A stretch of 64,000 bases of DNA from Botryosphaeria dothidea (lineage: Eukaryota > Ascomycota > Dothideomycetes > Botryosphaeriales > Botryosphaeriaceae), in contig WWBZ02000062.1 of NCBI GenBank assembly GCA_011503125.2, positions 2,790,001 through 2,854,000 of the forward strand, in the 5' to 3' direction. Both the position numbers and the translations under genes were made by a program. This document shows, one piece after another, positions 11,381 to 28,845 of this stretch (the first letter of the stretch is position 1; the number at the start of each line of letters is the position of its first letter). A model generated the notes under the pieces. It worked only from the letters and a program-made list of their open reading frames with translations, was not told the origin of the DNA and searched no databases.

Positions 11381-12488
11381 TGCGGATGGTTAAAGTGCCA
11401 ATCCAATGACTGTGGAATTGACTTGAAGTATGCCGAGAGGTGACTTGGTGGGGTTCCCAAGTTCAGCTCGGGCAAGACAGACGCACGGCGGATGGCTCTG
11501 GAGCGAGATGAAGAACTGGGAGCAGAGACGACCAGCAAGAAAAGGACAAAGATTTTGGGAGGAGAAGGAGGAGGAAAGAAATGGAGGAGCCATGGCGGGC
11601 GGGCAAGGTCGAGTGCGGACGAGTGTATAGAGACATTGACAAAAGGTGTCAATAAGAATCTGCGGTGCTCAATAAGGGAGTCCGGGCGAAGTTGCAGCCG
11701 AGTGGCTGGTTTGCGAAGATGCAGGGAGAGGCTATTGAGGGTGAGACGTGGGATAGCCGTTTCTGGGTGTCAATAGGAAGCGCTCGGCCTTACAGAAGCA
11801 CGCAGCAACAGACATGTTTGGGACAACGAGACACGGCAGCTTGTCAGGTTGCGCAGCACAGAATCAGGAGAGAAGAAGCACATTTTGGGGGGGGGGGGGC
11901 AATCATGGTTGGACTTTAGAGCCCTGCACGCGTAGACGAATGAAAATGCAGCGAATCATGGGCGCGCTCGTCGGCTAACGCTCTTGAGGCGTGAAGAATT
12001 GGCAATTGGGTCGATTGGCTGCACACAGCTGGCAAACGTGGGCTGGCGAGGGTGGCCGTGGTGGAGAAGGCGTCGAAACGGCGGGTGGAGCGGTGTCGGC
12101 GGGCGACCGGTCAGGGTTGGGCGGGTAGTCGAATGGCATTCCGCGCGGCAGCAAGGGAGAATTCGAAGTGATGGGCGAGGTTCTTTAGCGGGGGTTTGGT
12201 TTGGGCGGGTGGATGTGCTGTCACCGCAGTCAGTCACCCGCGCGCGCGCCAGCGTGACTGCCCGGTGACGCGAGCCGTTGCCTGTAAAGCCCGTCAACCC
12301 TCCCAGTCCTCAGCTCGCTCTTTCTGCTCGCGCATCCCCTCCAATTCCCCGAGCCATGCTATACGCGCCGTCTCCGCCGGACCTTGCTGCTGCCGTCTCA
12401 CTGTCAGCCCTCCACACACGCGTCTCCTCGAACCGCCGCCCACCGCCGCCCGCAGCAGCAGCACGCGACCTCGACCGCCCTCTCAGCC
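11381..12488. promoter_or_regulatory. Divergent intergenic region upstream of STE3 and the 12.5-kb gene
   Basis: About 1.1 kb between two divergent start codons. It contains a run of 13 G (11887-11899) and a GC-rich block near 12210-12260. No gene was recognised. The frames present lack family signals. Confidence 0.5.
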
Positions 12489-14022
12489 ATGACCGAAGAC
12501 TCTCCGCCCCAGCCTGAGCCTCCCTCCTCCGCCCGCACTCCCTCTGTGCAACGTCCCCAGTCCTCTGCCCTCCGTCAGCGCCTGCCGCGCGCTCAGACAA
12601 CACCATGCGACTCCGCCTTCTCGTCCGCTTCGTTCGCTCCAGCCTCGCATCCCTTGCGCCGCCGTAGCTCCATGCTCTCCGACTTCTCCTCCATCCGCTC
12701 CTCCACCGACAACCTGTTTAATCCCGGTTCGCGCGACAAAGATACCTTGCCGCAAGACGAGCCCTCGCACTGGCACTCGCTGCCCTTGGTCTTCGCCATC
12801 CTGCCCGCCGTGAGCGGTATATTCTTCAACAATGGAAGCGCTGTGGTCACGGACATCCTGCTCTTAGCCTTGGCCTCGCTGCTGCTCAATTGGTGTGTGC
12901 GCATGCCATGGTACGTTCTGCCCTTCGCGCGTCGTCCGACCTTTGCCCAGCCGGAAGACTGACGACAGTGACAGGGAATGGTACCATGCCGCCCAGATGC
13001 CGCTGCCTTTTGCGCAAGAAGCCGGGGGGATCCTGACAGACGTCATCCCAGAGGAAGATTCCGAAGATGAAGAGGTTATCTCAGACTCCCCCACCGCCGA
13101 CGCGAAGACTGCCCAAGAACATCTTAGCGACGATGCTCGCGAACCTCCCGCCTCAGGACATTCCCCGGAATATATCGCTGCCGTCAAAGAGCTGCGGTCG
13201 GACCAGCTGCTAGCTCTGGCTGCATGCTTCTTAGGCCCTGTGTTCGGTACATACCTCCTTCATGCTATTCGCGGCTCGCTGTCGCGTCCATCTGAGGGTC
13301 TTGTCTCGAATTATAACCTGACCATCTTCCTGTTGGCTGCTGAGATCCGCCCGGCATCCCACTTGCTGCGCATGCTTCGCGCCCGGACGCTGTATCTTCA
13401 GCGCCTCGTCCGCGAACAAGCCGACTCAGACAGCCTCAAGTCCGACCCCTCAGCTGTTTCTGACCTGAGCCGCCGTCTTGGGGAGTTAGAATCACACATG
13501 GCCGATGTCGCCTCCGCGAGCGCCACCGTCAAGGAGAAAGAGAAAGGCACGGCTCCTTCCGCACCCGCAGACGTCGTGAACCTTGCCCGACAGAGCTTCC
13601 AGCCGCAGCTGGATGCTCTGAACCGCGCCGTGCGCCGGTATGAGAAGCGTGCCACTACCCAGACAATGGCGACCGAGGCCCGCCTGCAGGATCTCGAGTC
13701 CCGGCTGAAGGATGCCTTGGCTTTAGCTGCAGCCGCCGCGAGAAACGGACAGCAAAAAAAGCCTGGCTTAGGCACGATATTGTTCGATTGGTTGAGCACA
13801 TTGTTTATGATTCCCCTCCATGCGATATGGACCTTGTTTGTATACCCTTTTCAGACGTTGTCGGGCATCACTAGGAGCATCAAGAGATTTTTATTCGGGT
13901 ACAAGAAGTCGGTAGAGAAGAAGGGCGGTAAAGGTAAGGGCAGAGCCGGGTATAGTGCGGAACGGGGGCATGGGAGCTTGAATGGGTATAGAGCTCAAGC
14001 GGGGCCGAGTGGGAGGAGATGA
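12489..14022 (+). CDS. Unrecognised membrane-associated protein, 489 aa
   Basis: Exon 1 is 12489-12910, the intron 12911-12974 (GTACGT donor) and exon 2 12975-14022. I do not recognise the family. The N terminus (about 1-90) is Ser/Pro-rich and disordered. Two hydrophobic segments follow (LPLVFAILPAVSGIFF and DILLLALASLLLNW), joined by MPWEWYHAAQ across the splice. An acidic stretch (PEEDSEDEEV), another hydrophobic segment (LLALAACFLGPVFGTYLLHA), a predicted coiled coil around residues 295-420 and a last hydrophobic hairpin (FDWLSTLFMIPLHAIWTLFV) come next. The C terminus is Lys/Gly-rich. The layout suggests an ER or nuclear-envelope membrane protein with a cytosolic coiled coil; that is inference. 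The start is the first ATG of the frame. Confidence 0.8.
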
Positions 14023-15221
14023 ATGAGAGCTATGGTCATAGGTACGTGCTTCGCCGAATGAATTACTATGACTACAGTTTTTTTTTTTTTTTGAAAAGGG
14101 AGTGTGCGTGCACTTCTCGGGACGTGGAAAGTTGCTCTAATGGGCTGATCCCCTTGATTTGACTGGTGCTCCCCCGCATTTCAACAGAACAGAATGTGGT
14201 TCCGGTCCCAGCGCTCTGTTTGCTGGGCGCTAGCAGAGAATGTGCCAAGCTTGCTGCCCCTTGTTGGCCCTCCTCAGGAGCCGAATCCGACTAGCAAAGG
14301 CGTCATCTTTGCATTGCGGGGAACTAACACCAGATTGACACGGTATAGTGACGTACGGAGAAGGCTCCGGATGGGGTTGGATGCCGAAACCTAGATCTGG
14401 ATGACCATGGACGCAACCAGGGATGGAACAGTAGCTCAAATCCCCATGACCATGATCGTGCTGCTAGCAAAGCCGAATTCATTGTAAAGTAGTTACACGT
14501 GCTTCTTCCAAGTCGATAACGTTAGCGTGACCTGTAGAACTAACTTCACGTGCATTAAAATAAACATGTCCTTGCTTACAGTACTGTGCTCTCTTTCCGC
14601 CTTGTGACTTACTTCTTTCCTTCAGCTCCATCGGGTCCGCGGGGGAGGGGAGATGTAGGAAGGGAACGATAAGGAGGTGGAGGTGGAGATGGGGAGGTGC
14701 CTATTGAACGGGATGAAGTGGTGTCGTCAATTTCCTCCGCCAAATGCACACTGTGCATGTACCGCCAGTGGACAATCCAGTAGAATCGCCGCCTCTCCAC
14801 GCCGATTCTGATCATACGCCTAGGCATGCTAACGTTGATGTTAGTGGTGTGATCGGGGGGGTTGCTGTTGGTGATGTTGAAGTTGAACATAAGGGACGAG
14901 GCACGGGAGTTTGCTGGTCTTAACAGTAAACTTCAACGTTTGTGATAGATACTTTATGTGTAGAATACTCAAGTGGCGGTAATGGCTTTTGTGTAGAGGT
15001 GGAATTGTAGAGGGGGGGAGCAGAAGCCCTTTAATAGAAATTCGTGGCTTGGAATCATCAATCCGCTGACGGGCTTCACATGAAGTAGGTATCACGTTGC
15101 TCGCCTTCTGGCTTAGTCTTCGTATGTACACACAAACATTCCATTTGACCAATTAAATCAACCACGAGTCACTCATTGATAATCAAAGATCATCATGAAA
15201 CCGTCATTAAGCACTCATTCT
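14023..15221. other. Intergenic region, no firm gene
   Basis: It starts with a run of 15 T (14078-14092) just after the preceding stop. A minus-strand ATG frame of 93 codons (14609-14890) has a proline-rich end but no homology I recognise, so I do not call it a gene. The remaining frames look random. Confidence 0.4.
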
Positions 15222-15491
15222 TTACTTGGATACCTGAGAACCACCAAACTTCTTTCTCACTTTATTCTGCACACGCTCCGTACTTATAAGGCAAGGGTCA
15301 ATCTGCATGGTTTGCTCCCGCAAGTGCTTTACATAGCTGCCTGAGTCCGTTGAGGGTCCGCTGATCTCAAGGTGGGGGCCAACTTGATGAATGATGTCTG
15401 GTATGTCATTTGCGTCTTTGACCTCCTCAGTGATGGACATGAAGTCACAAGGAAGTCCGCGAGGGTGGTAGTCGGACCAGGGAAATGTCAT
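15222..15491 (-). CDS. Possible small orphan protein, 89 aa
   Basis: An ATG-started frame (MTFPWSDYHPRGLPCDFMS) runs to a stop at 15222. Composition is ordinary, with no signal peptide or membrane segment. About 115 nt upstream on the same strand a TATAAAA box lies near 15605-15611, a plausible core promoter. I recognise no family. It lies just downstream of GCN2 on the same strand, so it could also be a chance frame in GCN2 3' flanking DNA. Conservation in relatives would decide. Confidence 0.3.
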   Translation of the reverse strand: MTFPWSDYHPRGLPCDFMSITEEVKDANDIPDIIHQVGPHLEISGPSTDSGSYVKHLREQTMQIDPCLISTERVQNKVRKKFGGSQVSK

Positions 15492-15791
15492 GTTGTGAGG
15501 GTAATCGGCTTCAAGGTGTTATGCGGACGCGAGAGTGACAGTGGAGAGCGTGAATATCGGAGAGTTTTGTGTGTATGGAAGAAGTGACACAAGCTCTGAT
15601 GGGTTTTATAAGCACAAACAGCCCTTCCTTGAGTGATCTTTGATTGGAGATCTCTGCTACTACTCTCAGAATCTGTATCGTTATGCGCCCACACACGTCA
15701 ACTACCTGGTATCAACGTATCAGCCCGCAGCTGCCACCGTCGTAATCCCAAACCTGTCAACGTAGCCTTCGTAAAGACGTCAGCCGCTCCT

Positions 15792-21289
<5,498 letters not shown>

Positions 21290-22914
21290 ATGTTGTCCTG
21301 GTGGTCAGGCTCGCGCAATCCCGCCCCGAGCTCTCAAGGTTCGCAAGTTCACTCGGTCTGCAACATCAACATGCAATTGACGCCATGAATCCAGAGCCCG
21401 TCGACAACACCCAGCTCGAGCCCCCGGAGACTCCTGCCCCCGTCTTCGCCGCCCGTGCCATTAAGCATGCCATCTTCGGTACTCCTGCTCCGCCTGAGAC
21501 CGTCAAGCCCGTCAAAACAGAGTCCAAGACCGAAGTCGCTGCCACCTCACGGCCTCTGTTCGACAAGCCTGCCCTGAGAGACAATGCTCCTGATCAAGGA
21601 GGTCCTCGTCGCGCCGGCGGCATTCTCTCCACTCCCGGGACCGTAAAGGACCGCAAGACCGTGTCTTTCGGCGCGCATGTTGTCGACAATGAGGGCAAGA
21701 AACCTGGCAAGAGTGGCCTCCCGAACAACTTCCCAGGAAAGTTTCCGAGCCCGTGGACCCCAAAGACGGACCCTCTCTTCGACGAATCCGAGGATAGACC
21801 CAGCTCGAGCTCCAAGCTCCACGCGAAGCTTTACGAAGCCCGAAACTCGTCCATAAGGCCTGGACAAAAGGCAGAGGAGCCTCCCAGGCCCAAGCCACGC
21901 GCCAAAGACGATGGCGACATCACCGTCGATGTCATGGAACCACGCTCTGAGTCGGGAAGATACTGGAAAGAAGAATACATGGCCTTTGCCTATCAGAGCG
22001 AGAGGGAGGCCCGCAAGATCATCAAGAAACACCAAATCGCAAAGGACTACGCCAGGAAGAAAGATCACGAGTGTTTGGAGCTGAGAGAGCAGCTGGAAAC
22101 CGAGCGGAAGCGCCATTCGCAGCGCGAGAAGGAATTGGAGGCTAAGAACAAGGACTACAAGGAACGTCTAAGGCAAGCCATGGCTGAGAATCTGAAGTCG
22201 AGCACTGAGATTGCCATGCTCAAACAGCGCCTCGCTGTTCTCGAAGGCAAGCCCGCACCTGATCCGACTACCGACCACAGTATGCCCAAGACGGACCTGG
22301 AGATGGAGTTTGATCAGATGATGCTGGATCCCCAGCAAGCGAGTTTCTATTCGCTTGATGCTACACCCGTCAACGAGCGCACCCGGTTTGATGTATCCAA
22401 GAAGAAACCTGAGCCATCGCCGCCTGAGCAGAGAACAAAGGCGACAGCAACGTTGTTGCCGCCCTCTGTGGATCCACGGAGCCAGTCTGGTAGTTCCCCA
22501 CGAAGGCCACGACGCTCTACCACCGGGAATAAGTCAGATAAACCATCGACCTCTCGCTCACACGCAAAGACCGCCAGCGCCTCAGCTGTCGAAGATCCTT
22601 GGATGGCCAATAGTGATTCGGTCTTGGAGGTGAAGGCAAGCAACTCTGTCTCGCCAGTCAAGAGAAAGACCACCAATAGGACCAACACTTCTCTTGACAC
22701 GCAAGATGAGGCTGCGCCACGACGGGCGAAGAGCGACCGCCATCTTAAATCCTTGGTCAATGCATCTAGCTCAGATCCGCCCGCCACGACAACAGACAAT
22801 CTTACTTCAGAAGAGACGCGCAAGAAGTTGGCAAAAGAGCGCATCCTGCAGAAGAAGAGGGAGCGGGAGATGGGCAAAGAAAATGCGAGGGCGAACATTG
22901 CAACGATGCGGTGA
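21290..22914 (+). CDS. CUT12: Spindle pole body-associated protein Cut12-like
   Basis: My model has exon 1 at 21290-21338 (MLSWWSGSRNPAPSSQ), intron 21339-21394 (weak donor GTTCGC) and exon 2 21395-22914, giving 522 aa. The alternative is an unspliced start at ATG 21385, only a few residues different downstream. Fungal Cut12 proteins begin with MLSW-type residues followed by the ETPAPVFA-x-A-x-K-x-AIFGTPAPPE block, seen here, which favours the spliced start. A second hallmark block, RYWKEEYMAFAYQSERE, leads into a long coiled coil (about residues 220-320). The rest is Ser/Pro-rich and disordered and ends in a Lys/Arg-rich helix (KERILQKKREREMGKENAR). Cut12 sits at the spindle pole body and links to Plo1/Cdc25 control of mitotic entry in fission yeast; function here is by analogy. 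Confidence 0.85.
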
Positions 22915-24906
22915 TCTGTGGCTTGGACATACTGAGTTATCGGCATTTTCACAAGTACAGTGCTTACATATTTAGGGGCTTGGGGTTATAGGCGTTGAGG
23001 ATGAGCTTTCTTATCATCATCATCAGATGAAAATATGGATTGGAAGGCTGGCGTACGGATATACCACAGTTGGAAGCCTTGCGATGTCTAATGAAGGAAG
23101 CAGTCGTACAGACATCATCCAGTCAAGCACCTTCGCTATGTCTTCAATATTATGTCTTTTCTTTCTCAAACAGCCGGCGCCAAGCGTGTTCAAGCGCGGT
23201 TTCACACTGAGCAAGCCTGGCGATAGGCATTTCCGACTCGTCCAGGGAAACATTGACGACAAACTACGATCAAAGAGCCCTCAAAGATCGTGGAAGGCTA
23301 AACTTGTGACATGATCGACCCCGAACTTCGAACTTGTTTGAGATGGACTGTGCCGCAAGGACGACGCTGGGGTCCCGCAGGCATCTCCGTTCACAGCGTC
23401 TCGCCGTTAACTTTTGGGACATTTTCTGGTACGTGCTCCCCGCGGATGATTTCTACCGATGCATTTTGTGGGGCTGATCAATGCGCCAACAGGAATGCGT
23501 TTGCAAGAGTGAAGCTGGTTCAGGTGTCTGATGGTATCTAAGGCTGATTCTCATCATCAGTCTGCAATATCTCTACTCCTGTTCATTCAATATTTGTCTC
23601 CTTGCCGCAGGCGGCCAACGCTTGATAGTGAAGCAGCCACCAAAGCAGCAGTAACGGGTTTCCGGCAAAGGCAGCATTACGGGATGGAATCAGGCCGTCC
23701 ACACCATCAATTGACTGCAACGCCGCGGAGTAATCTGGTCTGCGATTGCACGAGAGCGATCCTGCCTGGCTTGCCGATACGAGATGTTGCAATCGAAACT
23801 AAAGTTTTCTTAGGGCGCAAATCCTGAGGCTACCCGGTTCTCGATGGAATGCAACGGTTAGAGCCGCGGCGCCTGAGCCACGCCGCATGTCTCCCCACTG
23901 GCCGCGTAGTCCAATACTAGCCCCTTCTCGACCAGAGCCGAATAGAAGATGTTTTCCGTACACGCAAAGCGCCCAATCGAAGGCGTGATTTTTGCGGCAA
24001 AGTCTGGACAATGCTCTCCCGCATATGCCGGATTTTTGCTTCTTGACCATGACCATGCTCTCGGCGAATCCCTCGTTAGCATGGCAACAACCAGGCCCAG
24101 GTCGCGTTCTTCGCTTCTACTTGACGTGGAGGGTAGTGTTCCGAGGCTAAACAGGGAGTTACCAGCATTCTGGGTCGCACGGGTGCTATGACTGGGGCTC
24201 AGATTGAGTGATGGAGCGAGCAGAGGCTGAGGGCAAATGGCGGCAGGATTCACGGGCAGTCTACTTGCATGCCAGCACTTATCACGAGCAGCGTCTCGCA
24301 ACCCAAGAAAAGGCACCAGAACAGACTTAACGGTTTTCCGCAGGTGCCAAGCGATCCAAGTAGCGCCCAGGACCCTGGGCGGCAGCACGCGGGTATCTCG
24401 TGGTGGTCCTGGCCGCTAACTAGTCAACCACCACCCTCCGAGCTGTCGCTGCGATTCTCACCGACCAGGATTATCTCGCGCAATTGACATGGGCCCCTTC
24501 CTGCCTGGAAAAAGCGTCGAACTTTGGCGGAGCTGAAGCGTTGCTGACCATAAGTCTTCCAGCGTTGCATCCCCGCCCGTTAGCCAATGGCGTCATCCAG
24601 AATAGGCATTGCATGATAACACCCATCCCCCAGTTATCGCCACGCATGGCGGAATTGCCCACAGCGGGCCAGGATGCCTGCCGCAAACTCAATGTGACCC
24701 TGCTAGCCGATCGTACATTTAATCTTGCACCTCTCTTCTACTTTGCAACTCCCGGTCTAGCCGAGGATCGTGATGCTCTGCTCCCCACCCGCCCCTTGAT
24801 CTTTTGGTTGTCGGTGCTAGCAGCTCGTTATTGTGCAACCGTCTGACGCTCTCACAGCCCTCACCGTGCTGTCGAAAAAGGAAAGGGAGCAACCCCCACA
24901 ACCACC
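22915..24906. other. Intergenic region, no gene recognised
   Basis: About 2 kb between CUT12 and the permease. Frames up to about 175 codons exist on both strands without family signals and largely without ATG starts. The last few hundred bases should contain the permease promoter; no clear factor site was seen. Confidence 0.45.
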
Positions 24907-27149
24907 ATGGCGTCGATTCGCCAGAGTTCGGACGACAAACACATCACCGAGCGCGTCGCATCACCCTCTGGAGACTCTGGTGCCGTCAAAACAGGCAGTC
25001 TTGAGTACATTGCTGAGCAGGGTGGCAATGGCTCGCTGCCGACCTACCAGGAAGCGTCCGGCGCGCCAATTGAGGCACAGTCGCCGCTCGGATACAAGGT
25101 CAAGTGGTATACCATCATCTTTTTGAACATTGGTCAGATGATCGGTACTGGCGTTTTCTCGACGCGTGAGTTTTCCAACCTTTTTTTTCTGGTCTTACTT
25201 TCCCGCTTTCAACTTTCATCCGTGATATGGAGGGATAATAAGCTTATTGAGATGTACACCTGCTCTTGCGTTCTCACGGGCCCTTTTCACATGCCATCCT
25301 TCAACGATGAATTCACTCTCCCATTTCGTTTCCTACACGCGCTTTCTTCTCCAGTTTGTGGATTGAAACAGTTTTCCCGAGGAAATGACTGACAAAACTA
25401 CCCAGCGGCTTCAATTCTGAGCGGAACTGGCTCAGTCGGATTGAGCTTGATGTACTGGGTTATCGGTTTTATCATCTCCTGCTGCGGGTTAGGCGTTTAT
25501 CTCGAACTTGCCTCCTACTTTCCCGCCCGGTCGGGCGCTGAGGTCGTATACCTTGAACAGGCCTACCCGCGGCCGAAGTACTTTTTCCCAGTTGCATTCG
25601 CAGTACAGACTGTGATCCTATCATTCAGCAGTAGCAATGCTGTTGGTAAGTCTTTCCTTATTACTCATTTGAGCTGGACATGAATTAACGACGAACGTAC
25701 AGTGCTTGCTCAATACATCTTCAGGATGACTGATCGGGAAGGTACGGACTGGGAGATGAAAGGCATCGCCGTGGCTGGCTACACGCTCGCCGTTGTCCGT
25801 AAGTTTCTGTTCCTCGCGCCAAGTAGATGTGCATATATCTGACTTCTTCCATAGTTCTCATCCTCAACAACAGACTGGCCCTGTGGCTGTCAGATGTCAT
25901 TGGCTTCATCAAAGTCTCGACCCTAGTATTTATCAGCATCACCGGCCTCGTCTGCTTAGGCGGCCACACCTCCGTCGCGGACCCCAAGATCAACTTCCGG
26001 GACTCTTTCGCCGGAACGACAAGTAACGGCAACGGACTTGCCAACGCTCTGGTGAAGATCACCTTCGCCTACTCTGGATACCAGAATGCCTTCAATGTCA
26101 TGAACGAGATCAAGAACCCCGTCAAGACCATCAAGAAGTCAGCTCCGCTATCGCTCCTCATTGTTGCAATCCTGTACATCCTTTGCAACATTGCGTACTT
26201 CGCTGCAGGTAAGTGCTGGACCAGTTGTTCTGTCATGCAAAGCAGGAAAATGAGCTGCTCATCTCTCTGCACCTCACTTACCTCTCTCTTTTTTTAGTCC
26301 CCAAAGCCGACATCCTCGAGTCCGAACAAGTCGCCGCCTCTCTGTTCTTCACCGCCATCTTCGGTGAACGCGCTGCCAAGGGTCTCAACATCCTCGTCGT
26401 CCTGTCCGCCTTCGGTAACCTTGTCTCCGTCCTCATCGGCCAGTCCCGTGTCATTCGTGAGATCGGCCGTCAAGGTGTCCTACCCTGGCCCCGCTTTTGG
26501 GCCACCACCCGCCCCTTTGGCACGCCCGTCGGCCCATACCTTCTCAAGTGGGGCATGACCATTCTCATGATTCTAGCACCGCCAGCAGGCGATGCCTTCA
26601 ACTTCGGTAAGTTGCCCTGTCCCCCCAACAACATCTTCTTACCTGGGCCCCCTCCCGCTAACATTCTCTTCTCTTCCAGTCGTCGACCTCCAAACCTACC
26701 CCGACTCGGTGTTCCTCTTCCTCATGGCCGCCGGTATCTACCTGATCCGCCGGCAGCGCAAGCGCATCTGCGTGGGCCGTAGCGAGTTCCGCTGCTGGGA
26801 CGCCGCCATCATCTTCTACCTGCTCGTCAAGGTCTTCCTGCTCGTCATGCCGTGGTATCCGCCCGAGGGCGGCGCCACCGGCGGCGACGTATCCTTCTGG
26901 TACGCGACCTACTGCGTCGTCGGCATCGGTATTATCCTCATCTGCGGTGCGTATTACATCATGTGGATTTACCTGTTGCCTCGCTGGGGCGGCTACAAGA
27001 TGCGCCAGCGCGTGCTGCAGCTGCCGGATGGTGCCATCACGCACGAGTTGGTCAAGGTGCCGAACGCGGAGGAGGCCATATGGGATGAAGAGCATGATAC
27101 GCTGGGAAATAGGAGGAATGGGGATGTGTTGGAGCCGCATAAGGTATGA
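24907..27149 (+). CDS. Amino-acid permease, Mup1-like (LAT-type APC family)
   Basis: Six exons: 24907-25165, 25406-25645, 25703-25798, 25855-26208, 26298-26606, 26680-27149. They encode 575 aa, the usual size for high-affinity methionine permease Mup1. The first intron is the longest (240 nt); the others are 56-89 nt, and all are phase 1. The N-terminal 65 residues are hydrophilic. About twelve membrane segments follow. The APC signature starts at IGQMIGTGVFSTPASIL (TM1 break), with EVVYLEQAYPRPK, FAYSGYQNAFNVMNEIKNP (TM6 region) and GNLVSVLIGQSRVIREIGRQG as LAT/Mup1-type landmarks. It should import methionine or other neutral amino acids at the plasma membrane. The substrate is inferred from family resemblance. 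Confidence 0.9.
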
Positions 27150-27638
27150 GGTTGTGGTGTTCGTAAAGATGGCGTTGGGTTGGGATGTGCTGTCTCGAGC
27201 GCGGAGATATCAGGGTCTCTAGGGAGGTGGAGATCAAGTTGGAAAAATGACAGTTACGTTGTTCGATTGTCTCAGTATTCTAGCTACTGCCATATTGCAT
27301 AGCTTTGTGCAAGAGCGTTCGAGGTCATCGGTTGCTAGACTACTTTGTGTACTCGAAAGCCCCACCAACTTCAGGAATCTCTTCGCACTATGACATACCC
27401 CTCCCGATATCCTTTGTATCTATTTTTTTCATCAACGGACATGTTTGTTGAACTACCACGTGGGGTGCCTCTTTACCGCGGATGGGTATTATTTTCGCCG
27501 CCACCGTTCCACCATTCCAAGCGTACGTTGACCACATCAGAAACCCACAGAGTAGGCATTTTCGACACAACAGAAAGCCTAGCTCAAGGCACAACAATAC
27601 GAAAATTCCCTTCTCTGAGAACCCTTCGATCTTCGAAA
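27150..27638. other. Intergenic region
   Basis: 489 bp between the permease and the first of three small genes. Nothing recognised. Confidence 0.4.
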
Positions 27639-27896
27639 ATGGGCAACAAATGCTTTCTCCCCTGCAAGTCAAACAAGGGCAAGAACGACGGCTATTACTC
27701 GGAAGTGTTAGAGAGCAAGCATTACCCCTATTCTGGTAAGCATCGCGGCCATAGGAGTCGCGGGAGTCACGTTAGTCACCGCAAACACCGTAAGCACCGC
27801 GACGAGTATGAGTATGACGAATGGATGCCGCCGCCGGATCTTCCGCTAACTCCTCCCGGCTATTACTCGCGTGGTTGTGGCTGCTCGCGGGACTAG
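27639..27896 (+). CDS. Small putative lipid-anchored protein, MGNKC start, 85 aa
   Basis: A single ATG frame. The first residues MGNKCFLPCKS give glycine at position 2 with cysteines at 5 and 9, the arrangement of N-myristoylated and palmitoylated membrane-anchored proteins. The middle is rich in His, Arg and Lys (repeated SHR/KHR pairs), followed by an acidic-aromatic patch (DEYEYDEWMPPP) and a Cys-containing tail (GCGCSRD). No family recognised. It is the first of three small plus-strand genes in 2 kb. The ATG frame extends upstream only with non-ATG codons. It may be a lineage-specific gene; it could still be a chance frame, although the composition is unusual for one. Confidence 0.45.
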   Translation: MGNKCFLPCKSNKGKNDGYYSEVLESKHYPYSGKHRGHRSRGSHVSHRKHRKHRDEYEYDEWMPPPDLPLTPPGYYSRGCGCSRD

Positions 27897-28509
27897 CAGA
27901 GGAATACAGAGTTTCTGATCTTCGAATGAGGGATTTTTTTAATACTCAAATAGCACTATTCACCTCGCAAATTAAAGTGACTGTTATATTTTTCGTCTGA
28001 ATTATGCTCCAGAAACTTGAACGTTGAAAGGTCTACTATTTGAAAGGTGCTACCGGCCTGACACCTGCACCACCACGTTCTGGGAGGACAGGCTAAGATA
28101 AGGTCAAGCGGAAGGTTGAGTTCTCTACCGAGTTCATGTGGTGATACATATCTCACAGCTTAATAGCCAGATTTCAGCATGAAATCCCCGCACAAAGTGA
28201 GGTCTTTATAGTTGAAGTGCTGGCAATGATCCTGCGCTCTTTTACATGCACCTGAGAAGCTTTCTGAATGACCTTATGTGTGCATCCTTGTTCTTAAAGA
28301 CAAAGAGTATATGGGCTCATGGGGGGTCTCCGTGCGAGAAACATTACTTAAGCTAGTATAATAATCCACAAAATGCTCGCAAAAACGACACACTTCGTCA
28401 ACATCTCTTCCATGCTCGCAGTGCTATCAAAGTAAAAAATTATCTAGTTTCGAAAAGACTAAAAAGAGCACTCGACCCTACTACAGTACGCGTTGAGTAG
28501 AACCACAAT
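27897..28509. other. Intergenic region between small genes
   Basis: 613 bp, looking richer in A/T than the surrounding gene-dense DNA. Nothing recognised. Confidence 0.4.
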
Positions 28510-28845
28510 ATGGGAAACATATGCTCAAATCAGAAAGGTCAGTCAAAATCCAGACAGGAGAGCAACAGAAGACAGAGCCACCGCCGCGACCGCTTTAGTC
28601 ACGGTGACCATGGGTGGTACAGCGGTCGGGAAGAGGCCCGTCGAAATTCTCAACGGCATTCGTGGGGCCCGCCCTCAGGGTCGCCATTTGGAGGCTCCAT
28701 GGGTGGGGGACCCGGTGGAGCTGGCGGTCGCATGGTATGCCAGTTCTGTAGCAATCTAGTCATGGAGTTTTCTAGTATGTGTGCGAATTGTTGGAGAGAG
28801 AGGATAGAGCACGGGGAAGGACCTGGCCCATGTCCTGGCAGATGA
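28510..28845 (+). CDS. Small putative lipid-anchored protein with Cys pairs, MGNIC start, 111 aa
   Basis: The ATG frame begins MGNICSNQKGQSKS, again Gly2 and Cys5, matching N-myristoyl plus S-acyl signals. A basic Arg/Ser/His region and a glycine-rich stretch (GGSMGGGPGGAGG) follow. Then comes a possible zinc-binding module with two CxxC pairs about 13 residues apart (CQFCSNLVMEFSSMCANC). The end is GPCPGR. I recognise no family. The same N-terminal motif in the neighbour at 27639 suggests related roles or a diverged duplication, though the rest of the sequences do not align by eye. Confidence 0.5.
   Translation: MGNICSNQKGQSKSRQESNRRQSHRRDRFSHGDHGWYSGREEARRNSQRHSWGPPSGSPFGGSMGGGPGGAGGRMVCQFCSNLVMEFSSMCANCWRERIEHGEGPGPCPGR

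Noticed and set aside
11881..11900. Run of 13 G as a possible regulatory or telomere-like repeat
   Set aside because: A simple homopolymer, not a repeat array; no other structure around it.
14609..14890. 93-codon minus-strand ATG frame with a proline run
   Set aside because: No family, no promoter signal noticed, low-complexity end; insufficient support.
24484..24846. 120-codon frame just upstream of the permease
   Set aside because: Non-ATG start and no domain; lies where the permease promoter and leader are expected.
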